This document shows, one piece after another, positions 49,977 through 57,873 of a stretch of DNA of 64,000 nucleotides; position 1 is the stretch's first letter; each line of letters starts with the position of its first letter. The notes below the pieces were generated by a model. That model searched no databases and was not told where the DNA came from. It saw only the letters and a program-made list of their open reading frames with translations. Position numbers and translations under genes: made by a program. The DNA lies in assembly GCF_900176645.1 (NCBI RefSeq), contig NZ_FXAN01000032.1, positions 1-64,000 of the forward strand. Reading direction: 5' to 3'. The DNA is from Burkholderia singularis. GTDB taxonomy: Bacteria; Pseudomonadota; Gammaproteobacteria; Burkholderiales; Burkholderiaceae.

Positions 49977-51962
49977 ATGGCCCGCATTACCGAATCCGAA
50001 GTGCTCAGCGCTTACCGCGCTATTTTGAAGCGCGACCCCGAAAGCCGGGAAGTGATCGATTATTGGACGGGCAGCCGCTTTCCGTTGGAACGGCTGCTCG
50101 AACATCTCGTGAACTCAGCGGAATTCGCGATGAGTTTTACGCCGATGCCTGCCACTGCCGTTTCCGACTTCAGGCAGCACAACAACCGGTTCTACACGAT
50201 ACCGCAGGATTTGCGCCGCACCGATTCCAAGCTCGGCCGCGTCCTGCTGCAGGGCTCGTGTCTGATGGAGGCATGGATACCGGCGCTGCGCAAACATGGC
50301 ATCGAGACGCCGATCGACCTCGTGTTGTTCGCCTCCGATATGCCGGACACGCTGCCTCATCCGTTCGACGCCTACTCGTTCCATATCGCGCAGATTCCGC
50401 TGCGCGGCGTCCTGCTGGAGGGAAGCTACGCGGAGTGGCTGCGCGCGCCGTACTCAGATGAGCAGGCAACCGACAGGCTGCTCAACGAAGCCTGTGAGAT
50501 CATCGATTTCTGGATCGAGCGCATTTTGCGTTGGGCGCGTGAAATTCCGACGTTCGTCGTCAATTACATGACGCCGCAGTACAACGTGAACGGCCGGCAT
50601 TTCCACCGCTCGGATGCGACGAGCAACCTTTATCTGATGGAGCAGATCAACCGTCACATCGAGCGCCGGGTGTTCGAGCATCCGAATCTGTACCTGATGG
50701 ATATGAATCATCTCGCGTCCATTTACGGGCGCCGTTTCATTCAGGACGACAGCATCTGGCATTACGCGCACGGCGGCTTCATCGGCGACCATGATTTCAC
50801 GCTGGATCAGGACCGCATCGTCAGGGTGCCCGCGCCTTCGGCCCACTATTCACACCAGGTGGGCGAATTCATTTGCGGGCTGTGGCTCGAGGCGGAGGCG
50901 ATGTATCGCAGCCTGCGGTCGATCGACAGCGTCAAGATGGTCTGTGTCGATCTCGACGATACTCTTTGGCGCGGTGTGCTGGCAGAGGCCGACAATCCCG
51001 ACTATCAAAGCGCCGTCGAAGGATGGCCGCTTGGCATCGCGGAGGCGTTGCTGTCGCTGCGAAGGCGCGGCGTGATTCTCGCGCTGGTCAGCAAGAACGA
51101 TCTCGAGCGCATCAAGGCGATCTGGCCTCGCGTCTTCCAGCGCCGGCTGCTTCTGGAGGATTTCGCGATCCTGAAGGTCTCGTGGAACAACAAGGTGCAG
51201 AGCATCAACGAGGCCATGCAAGAAGCGAATTTGTTGCCGCGAAACGTGATCTTCGTCGACGACAATCCGCGCGAGCGCGAAACCGTCGAGGAGGCGATTC
51301 CCGATCTTCGCGTGGTGCATGCGTCGCACTACTACTGGAAGCGCATCCTGATGTGGAGCGCCGAAACGCAGGGCGTGACGATTACCGCCGAATCCACGCG
51401 GCGCACGGAGATGATCAAATCGCAAATTCAGCGTGAGACGGAGCGCAAGACATTGTCGCGCGAGGAATTTCTGGCGAGGTTGAATCTGAAGGCCGCATTC
51501 GGCCGGATTACGGGGCAGAGCGATCCGCGTTTTCCGCGAACGCTCGAGTTGTTGAACAAGACCAACCAGTTCAATACGACCGGCCGCCGCTGGAGCACGC
51601 AGGAACTCGACGACATCTGCAGCAGCGGGCTGGTGCTCGTCGGCGAGGTGACCGACCGGCATGCGGAATATGGTCTCGTCGTGATTGGCATCGCATCCGC
51701 GCAGCGCATCGAGCAAGTGGTGATGAGTTGCCGTGTGGTCGGCCTGGACGTGGAAATCGCGATGGTCTCTTTGCTGACTGAAGCCTTGTTGCGGGACAAC
51801 GCTGCTGCCGTTGCGGTTTCGAAGCATACCGATGCGAATCTGTTGTCGCGCGATCTGTTCGAGAAATGCGGTTGGTCGGTTGACGGCGACTTGTGGCGCA
51901 CGACTCGGGCGGTTCCGCTGCCCGCGCATGTCGAGGTTGCGTATCCGGGGGCGATCGCGTAA
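49977..51962 (+). CDS. FkbH-like HAD-superfamily protein (stand-alone)
   Basis: A 661-residue protein. The N-terminal part (to about residue 315) is SGNH/GSCLM-containing. Then comes an FkbH-type HAD domain whose nucleophile motif is D325-L-D327-D328-T329 in VCVDLDDTLWRGVLAE, with LVSKND and IFVDDNPRERE as later HAD motifs. A C-terminal GNAT-like region follows (KTNQFNTTGRRW). FkbH proteins load glyceryl units onto carrier proteins in polyketide pathways, but here no PKS, NRPS or carrier-protein gene is adjacent. Related stand-alone forms occur in polysaccharide loci. It lies just upstream of tRNA-Pro. Confidence 0.82.
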   Translation: MARITESEVLSAYRAILKRDPESREVIDYWTGSRFPLERLLEHLVNSAEFAMSFTPMPATAVSDFRQHNNRFYTIPQDLRRTDSKLGRVLLQGSCLMEAWIPALRKHGIETPIDLVLFASDMPDTLPHPFDAYSFHIAQIPLRGVLLEGSYAEWLRAPYSDEQATDRLLNEACEIIDFWIERILRWAREIPTFVVNYMTPQYNVNGRHFHRSDATSNLYLMEQINRHIERRVFEHPNLYLMDMNHLASIYGRRFIQDDSIWHYAHGGFIGDHDFTLDQDRIVRVPAPSAHYSHQVGEFICGLWLEAEAMYRSLRSIDSVKMVCVDLDDTLWRGVLAEADNPDYQSAVEGWPLGIAEALLSLRRRGVILALVSKNDLERIKAIWPRVFQRRLLLEDFAILKVSWNNKVQSINEAMQEANLLPRNVIFVDDNPRERETVEEAIPDLRVVHASHYYWKRILMWSAETQGVTITAESTRRTEMIKSQIQRETERKTLSREEFLARLNLKAAFGRITGQSDPRFPRTLELLNKTNQFNTTGRRWSTQELDDICSSGLVLVGEVTDRHAEYGLVVIGIASAQRIEQVVMSCRVVGLDVEIAMVSLLTEALLRDNAAAVAVSKHTDANLLSRDLFEKCGWSVDGDLWRTTRAVPLPAHVEVAYPGAIA

Positions 51963-52014
51963 CGCGTGTCGCGGCAATTGCGCTTCAACTGTTCTCTTGA
52001 GAGAAAGTGTCTGT

Positions 52015-52020
52015 TATACT
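52015..52020 (+). promoter_or_regulatory. Probable -10 element for tRNA-Pro
   Basis: TATACT lies 10 bp before the tRNA 5' end, with a weak TTCTCT -35 at 51992-51997 (17-bp spacing) that overlaps a TTCTCT-TG-AGAGAA inverted repeat. Confidence 0.5.
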
Positions 52021-52030
52021 TTAACGCTTT

Positions 52031-52107
<77 letters not shown>

Positions 52108-52111
52108 GATC

Positions 52112-52146
52112 AAAACCCGCACAGCGTAGGGCTGTGCGGGTTTTTT
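52112..52146 (+). terminator. Intrinsic terminator of tRNA-Pro
   Basis: AACCCGCACAGC (52113-52124) pairs with GCTGTGCGGGTT (52131-52142) and is followed by a T-run, directly after the tRNA. Confidence 0.9.
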
Positions 52147-52588
52147 AATGGGCGCTTGATTGTTGAGTAAATCGAAAACCATATTGGTGGAAACTTTCTC
52201 ATATCGAGCCTGGGCGCCACGCCGATTTGCGCACAGACAGGTGACGACCAACATTCGCGCGCAGCGTGTCGCGCGACTGACTTGACGAATGTACGCGCTT
52301 CGATCATCGCCGTGTCGGCGTCTTTCTTGTTCCGGCTCACCGGGTTTCTCCGGCAGCAACGAGATGTCGGCCGAGGATGGGGTGTTGCGCATTTCCGGTT
52401 TTTTACGGCAACTCCACGGCATGGATTCGTCCGCATTCGCTTCTTGCAAGCCTCATGTCGACGCTTCAACGCCGTCCGTGACGATACCGATGTTTGCTTT
52501 TTGCACGGTCTTGCGCTGGACCGGTAAAATGGAAAGTTGACTCACGGAAAAGTCGCCGTGAGCGACCTAGCGGAAGGATTCCCTGAAC
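52147..52588. other. 442-bp spacer between tRNA-Pro and bamC, possible decayed gene
   Basis: No intact gene. Minus-strand frames contain fragments such as DISLLPEKPGEP and NKKDADTAMIEARTFVKSV in different phases, which faintly recall IS110-type transposases. The right end has GGAAGGA before bamC. Confidence 0.35.
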
Positions 52589-53791
52589 ATGACTGATCTT
52601 CGTCTTACCACGCGGTTTGCGGTATTGCTCGCGACTGGCGCGTTCGTCGCCGGTTGCAGTTCGCCGTCGCCTACGAAAATCGACTATAAGAGCGACTCGA
52701 AATCGAAGGAGGTGTCGCTCGCGGTGCCGCCCAATATGCTGGACGAGACGCCTGATCAGCGTTCGCTGCCGCCGCAGGGGGGCGCGACCTCGCTTTCGAG
52801 CCTGCAGCAGGTGCAGCAGGCTGCGCCCGCGACCGATACGGTCGTGCCTGCCGTACCTGGGATGCACATTCAGCGTGACGGCACCGAAAGCTGGCTCGTG
52901 ATCGACGACAAGACGCCGGCCCAAATCTGGCCGCAGATTCGCCGGTTCTGGCAAGAGCAGGGTTTTCTGCTCGTGGTCGAGCAGCGCGACAAGGGCGTGA
53001 TGGAAACGGACTGGAACGAAACGCACCCGCAGATCAACGATGGTCTGATTCGCGGCGTGATTTCGAAGGCGATGGGCAATTCCTATGTGACGGCGGAGCG
53101 CAACAAGTACCGCACGCGCCTCGACGCCGCGCCGAATGGCGGCACCTATGTGTTCGTCAGCCAGAAGGGGATGCGCGAGGCACTCACCGGGCCGGGCAAT
53201 GATTCGAGCAAATGGGAGCCGAAGCCTAATGATCCTGGACTCGAAACCGAATACTTGAAGCGTCTGATGGCGGTGCTTGCGCAAAACGATGCGCGCGTGA
53301 AGGCCGGCGGCGTGCCGATCGTCGACGATGCCGCGCCGAGCAATTCAAAATCCGCGAGCGACAAGAGCAAGGCGGCTGCCGCGGCGATCGCTGCGCAGAA
53401 TGTGGCGAACGCGTCGGCGTCGCGCAGCCCGGCCGAACCGGCGGCGGATGTGCCGTCGGAGGTGACGCTTCCCGAGTCGTATGACCGCTCGTGGCTACGT
53501 GTCGGTATCGCGCTAGATCGTGCGAATTTCACGGTGGACGACCGCGATCGGGCGAAGGGGCTGTACTACGTTCGTTATGTTGATCCGAAGGATTTCAGCG
53601 CCGAGGAGCAGGGCTTCTGGAATCAGCTTTTCCACGGCAAGAAGGAAAAGAAGGCGAAGCAATATCTTGTCAACGTGAAGGCGCTTGCCGAAGATCAAAC
53701 CCGTGTCGCGATTGTCGACGACAAGGGGGCAGTCGATACGTCGGCGCCTGCGCGGCAGATCATGGCGCTTCTCGTCAGCCAGATGCGTTGA
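52589..53791 (+). CDS. bamC: Outer-membrane assembly lipoprotein BamC
   Basis: A 400-residue lipoprotein of the BAM complex that folds and inserts outer-membrane proteins. The signal peptide ends in the lipobox VAGC (Cys23), followed by a flexible N-terminal stretch that in BamC lies along BamD (SLAVPPNMLDETPDQRSLPP). Two NlpB helix-grip domains follow (about residues 95-230 and 290-400), with an Ala/Ser linker between. In many relatives dapA lies directly upstream; here tRNA-Pro and a 442-bp spacer do. GGAAGGA supports the ATG. Confidence 0.88.
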   Translation: MTDLRLTTRFAVLLATGAFVAGCSSPSPTKIDYKSDSKSKEVSLAVPPNMLDETPDQRSLPPQGGATSLSSLQQVQQAAPATDTVVPAVPGMHIQRDGTESWLVIDDKTPAQIWPQIRRFWQEQGFLLVVEQRDKGVMETDWNETHPQINDGLIRGVISKAMGNSYVTAERNKYRTRLDAAPNGGTYVFVSQKGMREALTGPGNDSSKWEPKPNDPGLETEYLKRLMAVLAQNDARVKAGGVPIVDDAAPSNSKSASDKSKAAAAAIAAQNVANASASRSPAEPAADVPSEVTLPESYDRSWLRVGIALDRANFTVDDRDRAKGLYYVRYVDPKDFSAEEQGFWNQLFHGKKEKKAKQYLVNVKALAEDQTRVAIVDDKGAVDTSAPARQIMALLVSQMR

Positions 53792-53832
53792 CGCGTGCAT
53801 CCTGCGGCATTCGCCGCATCAAGCATCACCGG

Positions 53833-53858
53833 GCCCGCCTTTCGGCGGGCTTTTTTTT
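53833..53858 (+). terminator. Intrinsic terminator of bamC
   Basis: GCCCGCC-TTTC-GGCGGGC (53833-53850) is followed by eight T, 41 bp after the bamC stop. It isolates bamC from the transcription unit downstream. Confidence 0.92.
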
Positions 53859-53919
53859 GCGCTGCGGACGGCGGACGTCGCACATTCGGCGTCTGCGGCC
53901 GCGTGCCGGCTAGTGGCGG

Positions 53920-53945
53920 CGTTACGTAACGTCACCCCCGTAACG
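53920..53945. promoter_or_regulatory. Possible enhancer-binding-protein site upstream of the sigma-54 promoter
   Basis: CGTTACGTAACG (53920-53931) is a perfect 12-bp palindrome, and a further CGTAACG lies at 53939-53945, giving three CGTWACG elements. They sit about 80-105 bp upstream of the -24 box, the usual distance for a sigma-54 activator. Which activator binds is unknown. Confidence 0.45.
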
Positions 53946-53995
53946 GATAGCTCGAAATCGCACTTTCCGCAGACCGCGGATGATTAATCTTTTTA

Positions 53996-54008
53996 AATCA
54001 AATATTTA
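53996..54008 (+). promoter_or_regulatory. IHF-binding site
   Basis: AATCAA-ATAT-TTA matches the IHF consensus WATCAA-N4-TTR at every fixed position. It lies in an AT-rich tract between the palindromic element and the sigma-54 promoter, where IHF bends DNA to help the activator touch the polymerase. Confidence 0.6.
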
Positions 54009-54024
54009 AAAAATATTTCCAGAT

Positions 54025-54040
54025 TGGCACGAAAACTGCT
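54025..54040 (+). promoter_or_regulatory. Sigma-54 (RpoN) promoter
   Basis: TGGCACGAAAACTGCT: the -24 GG and -12 GC are 10 nt apart, as required, and TGGCACG matches the consensus fully; only the first T of TTGC differs. Predicted start of transcription is about 54051. No gene on this strand lies within the next 2 kb, so the product is taken to be the RNA that follows. Confidence 0.72.
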
Positions 54041-54050
54041 CCCATTTCCG

Positions 54051-54267
54051 GGGGTAATCAGGGAGGGTATTTCGAATACAGCGAGGTTCGGTCTCGCATA
54101 CCCCCTGCCTGATGGGATGTCGACGCATCGGGTGGCTGCCGGCGATCGGCGCGCTACCCAGTCTGAACGATGATCCGCGTTTGCGCGGATCTCGGTGGCC
54201 CCGTCGCCTATCCTCGTAGGGCGACGGTTTTGCCCGCGCTTCGTATGAAGCGCGGGCTATTTTTTTG
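54051..54267 (+). ncRNA. Candidate structured small RNA under RpoN control
   Basis: From the predicted +1 to the end of the terminator, about 215 nt. Four hairpins follow one another: 54065-54103 (GGGTAT/ATACCC outside GCGAG/CTCGC), 54172-54191 (GATCCGCG-TTTG-CGCGGATC), 54201-54227 (CCGTCGCC/GGCGACGG, then TTTT) and the terminator 54232-54257. The only ORF of note (54112-54219, 35 codons) has no ribosome binding site. No known RNA family is recognised. RNA status is inferred from promoter, structure and terminator, not from expression data. Confidence 0.6.
54232..54266 (+). terminator. Intrinsic terminator of the candidate small RNA
   Basis: GCCCGCGCTT-CGTATG-AAGCGCGGGC (54232-54257), a perfect 10-bp stem with a 6-nt loop, followed by TATTTTTTT. 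Confidence 0.92.
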
Positions 54268-54301
54268 CTGCGCCGGCCGACGCCTGGGGGCACGCCGACA
54301 G

Positions 54302-54559
54302 TCAGTGCGAGGCGTTCGGGACGTCGAGAATCAGAATGATGGTCCAGTCTGCGTCGCCGTCGTGGTGATATTGCCGTTCCGCGACGATGAACGGGTGCTG
54401 CTTGCCTTGCGGGCCAAGGAAAAGCACGTCGCCCTCCATCGGCAGGCATTCGATCGGCGGCAGTGCGAGAAACGCCTCGTCGGAGCCGCGCGGCATCAAT
54501 TGCTTGATTTTGCGGGTTGCGGCGTCAGTCCATTCGATATCCAACTGGATGTTGCTCAT
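54302..54559 (-). CDS. Hypothetical protein, 85 residues
   Basis: Not recognised by family. A soluble, acidic small protein (MSNIQLDIEWTDAATRKIKQ) with an apparent beta-rich C-terminal half (HPFIVAERQYHHDGDADWTI, then ILILDVPNASH). GGAGGA lies upstream of the ATG, and codon usage looks native. It is convergent with the candidate small RNA and lies 35 bp from its terminator. Confidence 0.72.
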   Translation of the reverse strand: MSNIQLDIEWTDAATRKIKQLMPRGSDEAFLALPPIECLPMEGDVLFLGPQGKQHPFIVAERQYHHDGDADWTIILILDVPNASH

Positions 54560-54649
54560 TCAGTCCTCCGCACCAGGGTGCGCACGGGTGGAAAAGTTCG
54601 GTGCGCGACTTTAGCACAACGCACGGCGCGCTCATCGGGACACACGAAT

Positions 54650-54684
54650 GAAAAAGCCGAATCCGGCAACCCGGATTCGGCTTT
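54650..54684 (-). terminator. Intrinsic terminator of the small exported protein gene
   Basis: A 12-bp stem AGCCGAATCCGG / CCGGATTCGGCT with loop CAAC. On the minus strand it is followed by TTTTT. It lies 24 bp after the stop of the gene at 54708-54953. Confidence 0.9.
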
Positions 54685-54707
54685 GCGTGCAGCGAGATGA
54701 GCCGGAC

Positions 54708-54953
54708 TTACTGAGCTTTCTTTGCGGCCTTATGGTGTCCCTTCTTGCCGTGATGCTTGCGCTCATGAGCCGGCTGCGCTTCGGTTGCCGGCGGTTGCGC
54801 GGCTTGCTGCTGTTGCAGCGCTTGCGCGCGCTGCTCGATTTCAGCGATTTTTGCCGGATCGGTGATCGTCTTGATTTCGGTGCTTTCTTGAGCGTATGCC
54901 GCGCCAGCCAGAGCCGACATCGAAACCAGGATAGCCATGGTCATTTTCTTCAT
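54708..54953 (-). CDS. Small exported His/Lys-rich protein, 81 residues
   Basis: MKKMTMAILVSMSALAGAAYAQ is a classical Sec signal peptide with an AYA cleavage site. The mature part has a short helix (ITDPAKIAEIEQRAQALQQQ), then a Pro/Gln stretch and a very basic end with HERKHHGKKGHHKAAKK. The five or so histidines could bind metal, but this is only an inference. The strong ribosome binding site (GGAGG) and own terminator support a real gene. Family unknown. Confidence 0.78.
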   Translation of the reverse strand: MKKMTMAILVSMSALAGAAYAQESTEIKTITDPAKIAEIEQRAQALQQQQAAQPPATEAQPAHERKHHGKKGHHKAAKKAQ

Positions 54954-55207
54954 TGCTTACCTCCGCTAAGTGGTGATGGACCCGAGTGTTGCCGATTTGT
55001 CTGGCGTCTGCAATCGAGTGAGCCGAGTTTATCAAAAGTGACGGATCAGTGCATTCGATTGCATCGCGGCGATCGGCCGCGTGGATCGGGCGCAACAGTC
55101 GTTTGCCCCGTCATGCCGCCGCCACACGCTTGCCCGGAAAGGCTCGGGCGTCGGATCGGTTCGCCGGGGCGGCACCTTGCGGTGCGCGAAAGACAGTCGA
55201 GCATTGA

Positions 55208-56038
55208 TCAAAACCAGCCGAGCTGACGATACACGTAAAACTGCGCGATGCCGAGAATTTCGTGCAGCGCCTGCTCCGCGTTGGCAAGATTGTCGAAGCG
55301 CGGCAGCCACCCGAGCTGCGCGTCGCGGCGGTTCGAGTAGACGGGCTGCGGCGCGATGCCGAAGTGGTCGAAGTCCAGGAGCGCGCGCCGCATCTGGTAT
55401 GACGTCGTCACGAGGATCAGCGCGTCGTAATGTTGAGCGCGTAATATGGAAGCGGTGAAGCGCGCGTTTTCGTAGGTGGTGTGACTGCGCGCTTCGCGAA
55501 TCAGCGCGTCGTTCGCCACGCCGCGTGCGAGCAGATAAGGCGTGTATGTAGCGGCTTCGCTGACACCGGGCCGCTGCGGATCGCCCCCCGATACGATCAC
55601 GGTGCAGTGCGCGGCCGTTCGTATGCACGTCGAATAGAGTTCGGCCGTTTTTGCGATGCGGGCGAGGGCGTCGCGCGTGGGGACGGCGGCGCCGTTGCGC
55701 TGCTCGATGCCTGCGCCCAGCATCACGATCGTGGTGTCGCCTGTCATGGCCGGATGCTCGACTGGCCGCACGCCCAATTCAGCGAGTGCGACAAGTGGCG
55801 CCGCGAGCCATCCGGATGCGATGAGCCAGAAGAGCGCGGCTATCGTAATGGCGATGGCGCGCGCGCCACGGTGCTTGCGGTAGAGCACCAAAGTCGCAAA
55901 GAGTAGGGCAAATGAATTGAACAGAATCAATTTGATTGGGGTAAGGTAGCTTTTCGGGAATGGAGAATGATCCGCCCCTGTTTCGTAAGAACAAAACGGC
56001 CGGGTACGGGTCGGAAGAGACTGGGGAGGGACAATCAA
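55208..56038 (-). CDS. YdcF/DUF218-family membrane protein
   Basis: A 276-residue protein with two N-terminal transmembrane helices (LILFNSFALLFATLVLY and AIAITIAALFWLIASGWLAA), then a DUF218/YdcF domain (TTIVMLGAGIEQRNG, VIVSGGDPQRPGVSEA, HTTYENARFTASIL, ILVTTSYQMRRALLDF). The domain is linked to vancomycin sensitivity protein SanA and to ElyC in envelope biogenesis. The TTG at 56038 has AGGG upstream and leaves a complete N-terminus, but the start is uncertain. Confidence 0.8.
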   Translation of the reverse strand: MIVPPQSLPTRTRPFCSYETGADHSPFPKSYLTPIKLILFNSFALLFATLVLYRKHRGARAIAITIAALFWLIASGWLAAPLVALAELGVRPVEHPAMTGDTTIVMLGAGIEQRNGAAVPTRDALARIAKTAELYSTCIRTAAHCTVIVSGGDPQRPGVSEAATYTPYLLARGVANDALIREARSHTTYENARFTASILRAQHYDALILVTTSYQMRRALLDFDHFGIAPQPVYSNRRDAQLGWLPRFDNLANAEQALHEILGIAQFYVYRQLGWF

Positions 56039-56133
56039 AGATCCCTCATGAGCTGCGTGGTGGCGTCGGTGGGCGGAGATCTCGGCCGGCGAGGCCGCTT
56101 TGCAATGTCGCTGCCCTTTAAGAAAGAATCGAG

Positions 56134-56451
56134 ATGGCCACGTATTCCAACGAAGCAGTACTCGACGCGCTCAGGCGTGTCCAGTACCGTCAAGTTCCGT
56201 GGGCGAGGCGTCCGGGCGTGTTCGAATACCTGCGTTCGCTGGGGTTGATGGATACGGTTCGGCAGAAGACCGTCGCGCCCGCGCCGGGCTTTCACGCGCC
56301 TGTCGACATCGCAGTGCTGACTGACAATGGCCGTGCTGAATTCGCGCGGCTCGAGCGGGATGAGAAGCGCGCCGATTGGGAGGATCGCAAGATGGCGGAC
56401 TACGCGCTCAGCGAGGCAAGCGCCGTATCGATCCTGGAGAGTCGTCTGTAG
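56134..56451 (+). CDS. Hypothetical protein, 105 residues
   Basis: A soluble charged protein (MATYSNEAVLDALRRVQYRQ) with a predicted helical C-terminus (GRAEFARLERDEKRADWEDR). It has GAAAGAATCGAG upstream of the ATG. No family is recognised. It stands alone; the nearby hairpin after it has its T-run on the other strand. Confidence 0.6.
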   Translation: MATYSNEAVLDALRRVQYRQVPWARRPGVFEYLRSLGLMDTVRQKTVAPAPGFHAPVDIAVLTDNGRAEFARLERDEKRADWEDRKMADYALSEASAVSILESRL

Positions 56452-56474
56452 CACAGATTGCATGAGTTGGGCCC

Positions 56475-56505
56475 AAAAAAAAGCCCGTATCACGAGGATA
56501 CGGGC
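56475..56505 (-). terminator. Minus-strand intrinsic terminator
   Basis: GCCCGTATC-ACGAG-GATACGGGC with eight T on the minus strand. It lies about 105 bp after the exported small protein gene (56611-56859) and probably ends its transcript. Confidence 0.85.
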
Positions 56506-56610
56506 GGTACCGGGTTCATTGCTGCTGCCACGCTGTGCTCATGGCAATGCTGAGACTCGGCCAGTGCCGCGCAGTTCCCGATCTGACCGATTTTTCCTGG
56601 TACCGGCGAT

Positions 56611-56859
56611 TTATTGACGATTCGGATTGCGTGGCCGCTGCGCGTCGTCACGTTCGCGCGCATTGCTCGCAATGTCGCCGCGCAGGTCGCCGCGCGGCAC
56701 GCTGGACTGATTGCGATGCGCCGCTGCGTCTGCCGGAGAAAGCGCGACCTGATCCCGCCGTTCGTGCGGCTTCGATAAAGGTGGGCCGGCTCGCGCAGCA
56801 GTGGCGAGCGCCAGCGAAACGACAACGCCGCATGCCGCGAGAAGTGGCAAGGGTTTCAT
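56611..56859 (-). CDS. Small exported protein, 82 residues
   Basis: MKPLPLLAACGVVVSLALAT followed by AARAG forms a Sec signal peptide with an ARA cleavage site. The mature part (about 57 residues) is polar, Arg/Asp/Asn-rich and likely disordered. GGGAG lies upstream of the ATG and an intrinsic terminator follows. No family is recognised. Confidence 0.65.
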   Translation of the reverse strand: MKPLPLLAACGVVVSLALATAARAGPPLSKPHERRDQVALSPADAAAHRNQSSVPRGDLRGDIASNARERDDAQRPRNPNRQ

Positions 56860-57054
56860 CGTTGAAGGCTCCCTTCGAACCGATAGACGGCTCGTTCCGT
56901 GTACCGGTAAAGGTATGCGGGAGAGCGAAAGTGCGCTGTAAATATTGGTAAGCGGATGTGTCGCCCAATCGCATCGTCGGCACGGCGTGCGAAAGGGAAG
57001 CCGGCATCCCGGCGCGTTGTCCGGGCGGCGCTGCGGGCCGCCCGGAGACAGGAT

Positions 57055-57456
57055 TCACGCCATTTTGACGGGCGCGCGCCAGGATTCCGGATTGGTCCAG
57101 AATGCGCCGCGCAGGCGGTCGCGGCTCGGCGGGGCGGGCGGCTTGACCGCGCTTGCGCCGATACGGCCGCGCAGCGAGATCTGGCGGCCGTTCGAGCCGA
57201 GACGCTTCACCACCTCGGCGAGCGTGCCGTCGGCCTGCCATTCGTCGAAGCGTCGACGGCAAGTCGGCGGCGACGGATAGCGGCCAGGCAGTTTCGACCA
57301 GCCTTCGCCCGTCGACAGCACCCAAAGAACGGCGTTCACGACCGAACGCGCCTCCACACGAGGGCGGCCGCGGCGCTCGTTGCGCGCAGGCTCGGCGCAG
57401 AACAGCCCCTCGAGCAGCGCCCACTCGTTATCTCTCAAATCGTCGAACAGCATCAT
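57055..57456 (-). pseudogene. IS5-family (IS402-group) transposase fragment
   Basis: The first 85 residues (FDDLRDNEWALLEGLFCAEP, then RGRPRVEARSVVNAVLWVLS and CRRRFDEWQADGTLAEVV) match the N-terminal helix-turn-helix part of IS5/IS402-type transposases. The remaining 48 residues do not resemble a transposase, and the DDE catalytic half is missing from this stretch and its neighbourhood. It is a remnant, or possibly a domesticated DNA-binding protein. A GAGGTGAGG precedes the ATG pair. Confidence 0.72.
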
Positions 57457-57873
57457 GTCCTCACCTCAGCGAAGCTATTTCCGGTGCGCCGCCCCGCGCT
57501 GCGCACTCCACACGTCGGGCACTCGTTGAGCGAGTGCCGGGTGAGGGCGCCGGCTTCACGCGACGGCGGATGCGGTGTAATCCGCCGCGGGAAGGCCAAC
57601 CCCCGCAGCCCTGTGCGCCTGCTTATGCAGGAAGCGTGCCATGTCAACGGCAATCGCTGCAGAGCCGCTAGACGGCGCGCTGATGGCCGCGACAACTAGG
57701 GGCGTATAAGACGCCAAAACGACCCTCGCGCAAATCAGGACAATCACCAATCTTGTGCAGCGTGGCCCGTGAGACGTGCGTTTCAGCTTGTGTTGCACCG
57801 CACCGACACACGACGGCGCGAGGGCGAACGCATACAATTGCGCATCGATGCGTCCGATTAATGAGGCAATGCT
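57457..57873. other. 417-bp region between the transposase fragment and a LysR gene
   Basis: No supported gene. It is divergent, so it holds the LysR gene's promoter; the transposon end would be expected here, but no terminal inverted repeats were identified. Confidence 0.4.

Noticed and set aside
54112..54219. 35-codon ORF inside the candidate small RNA
   Set aside because: No ribosome binding site, and it lies across several RNA stems; kept as RNA rather than a protein gene.
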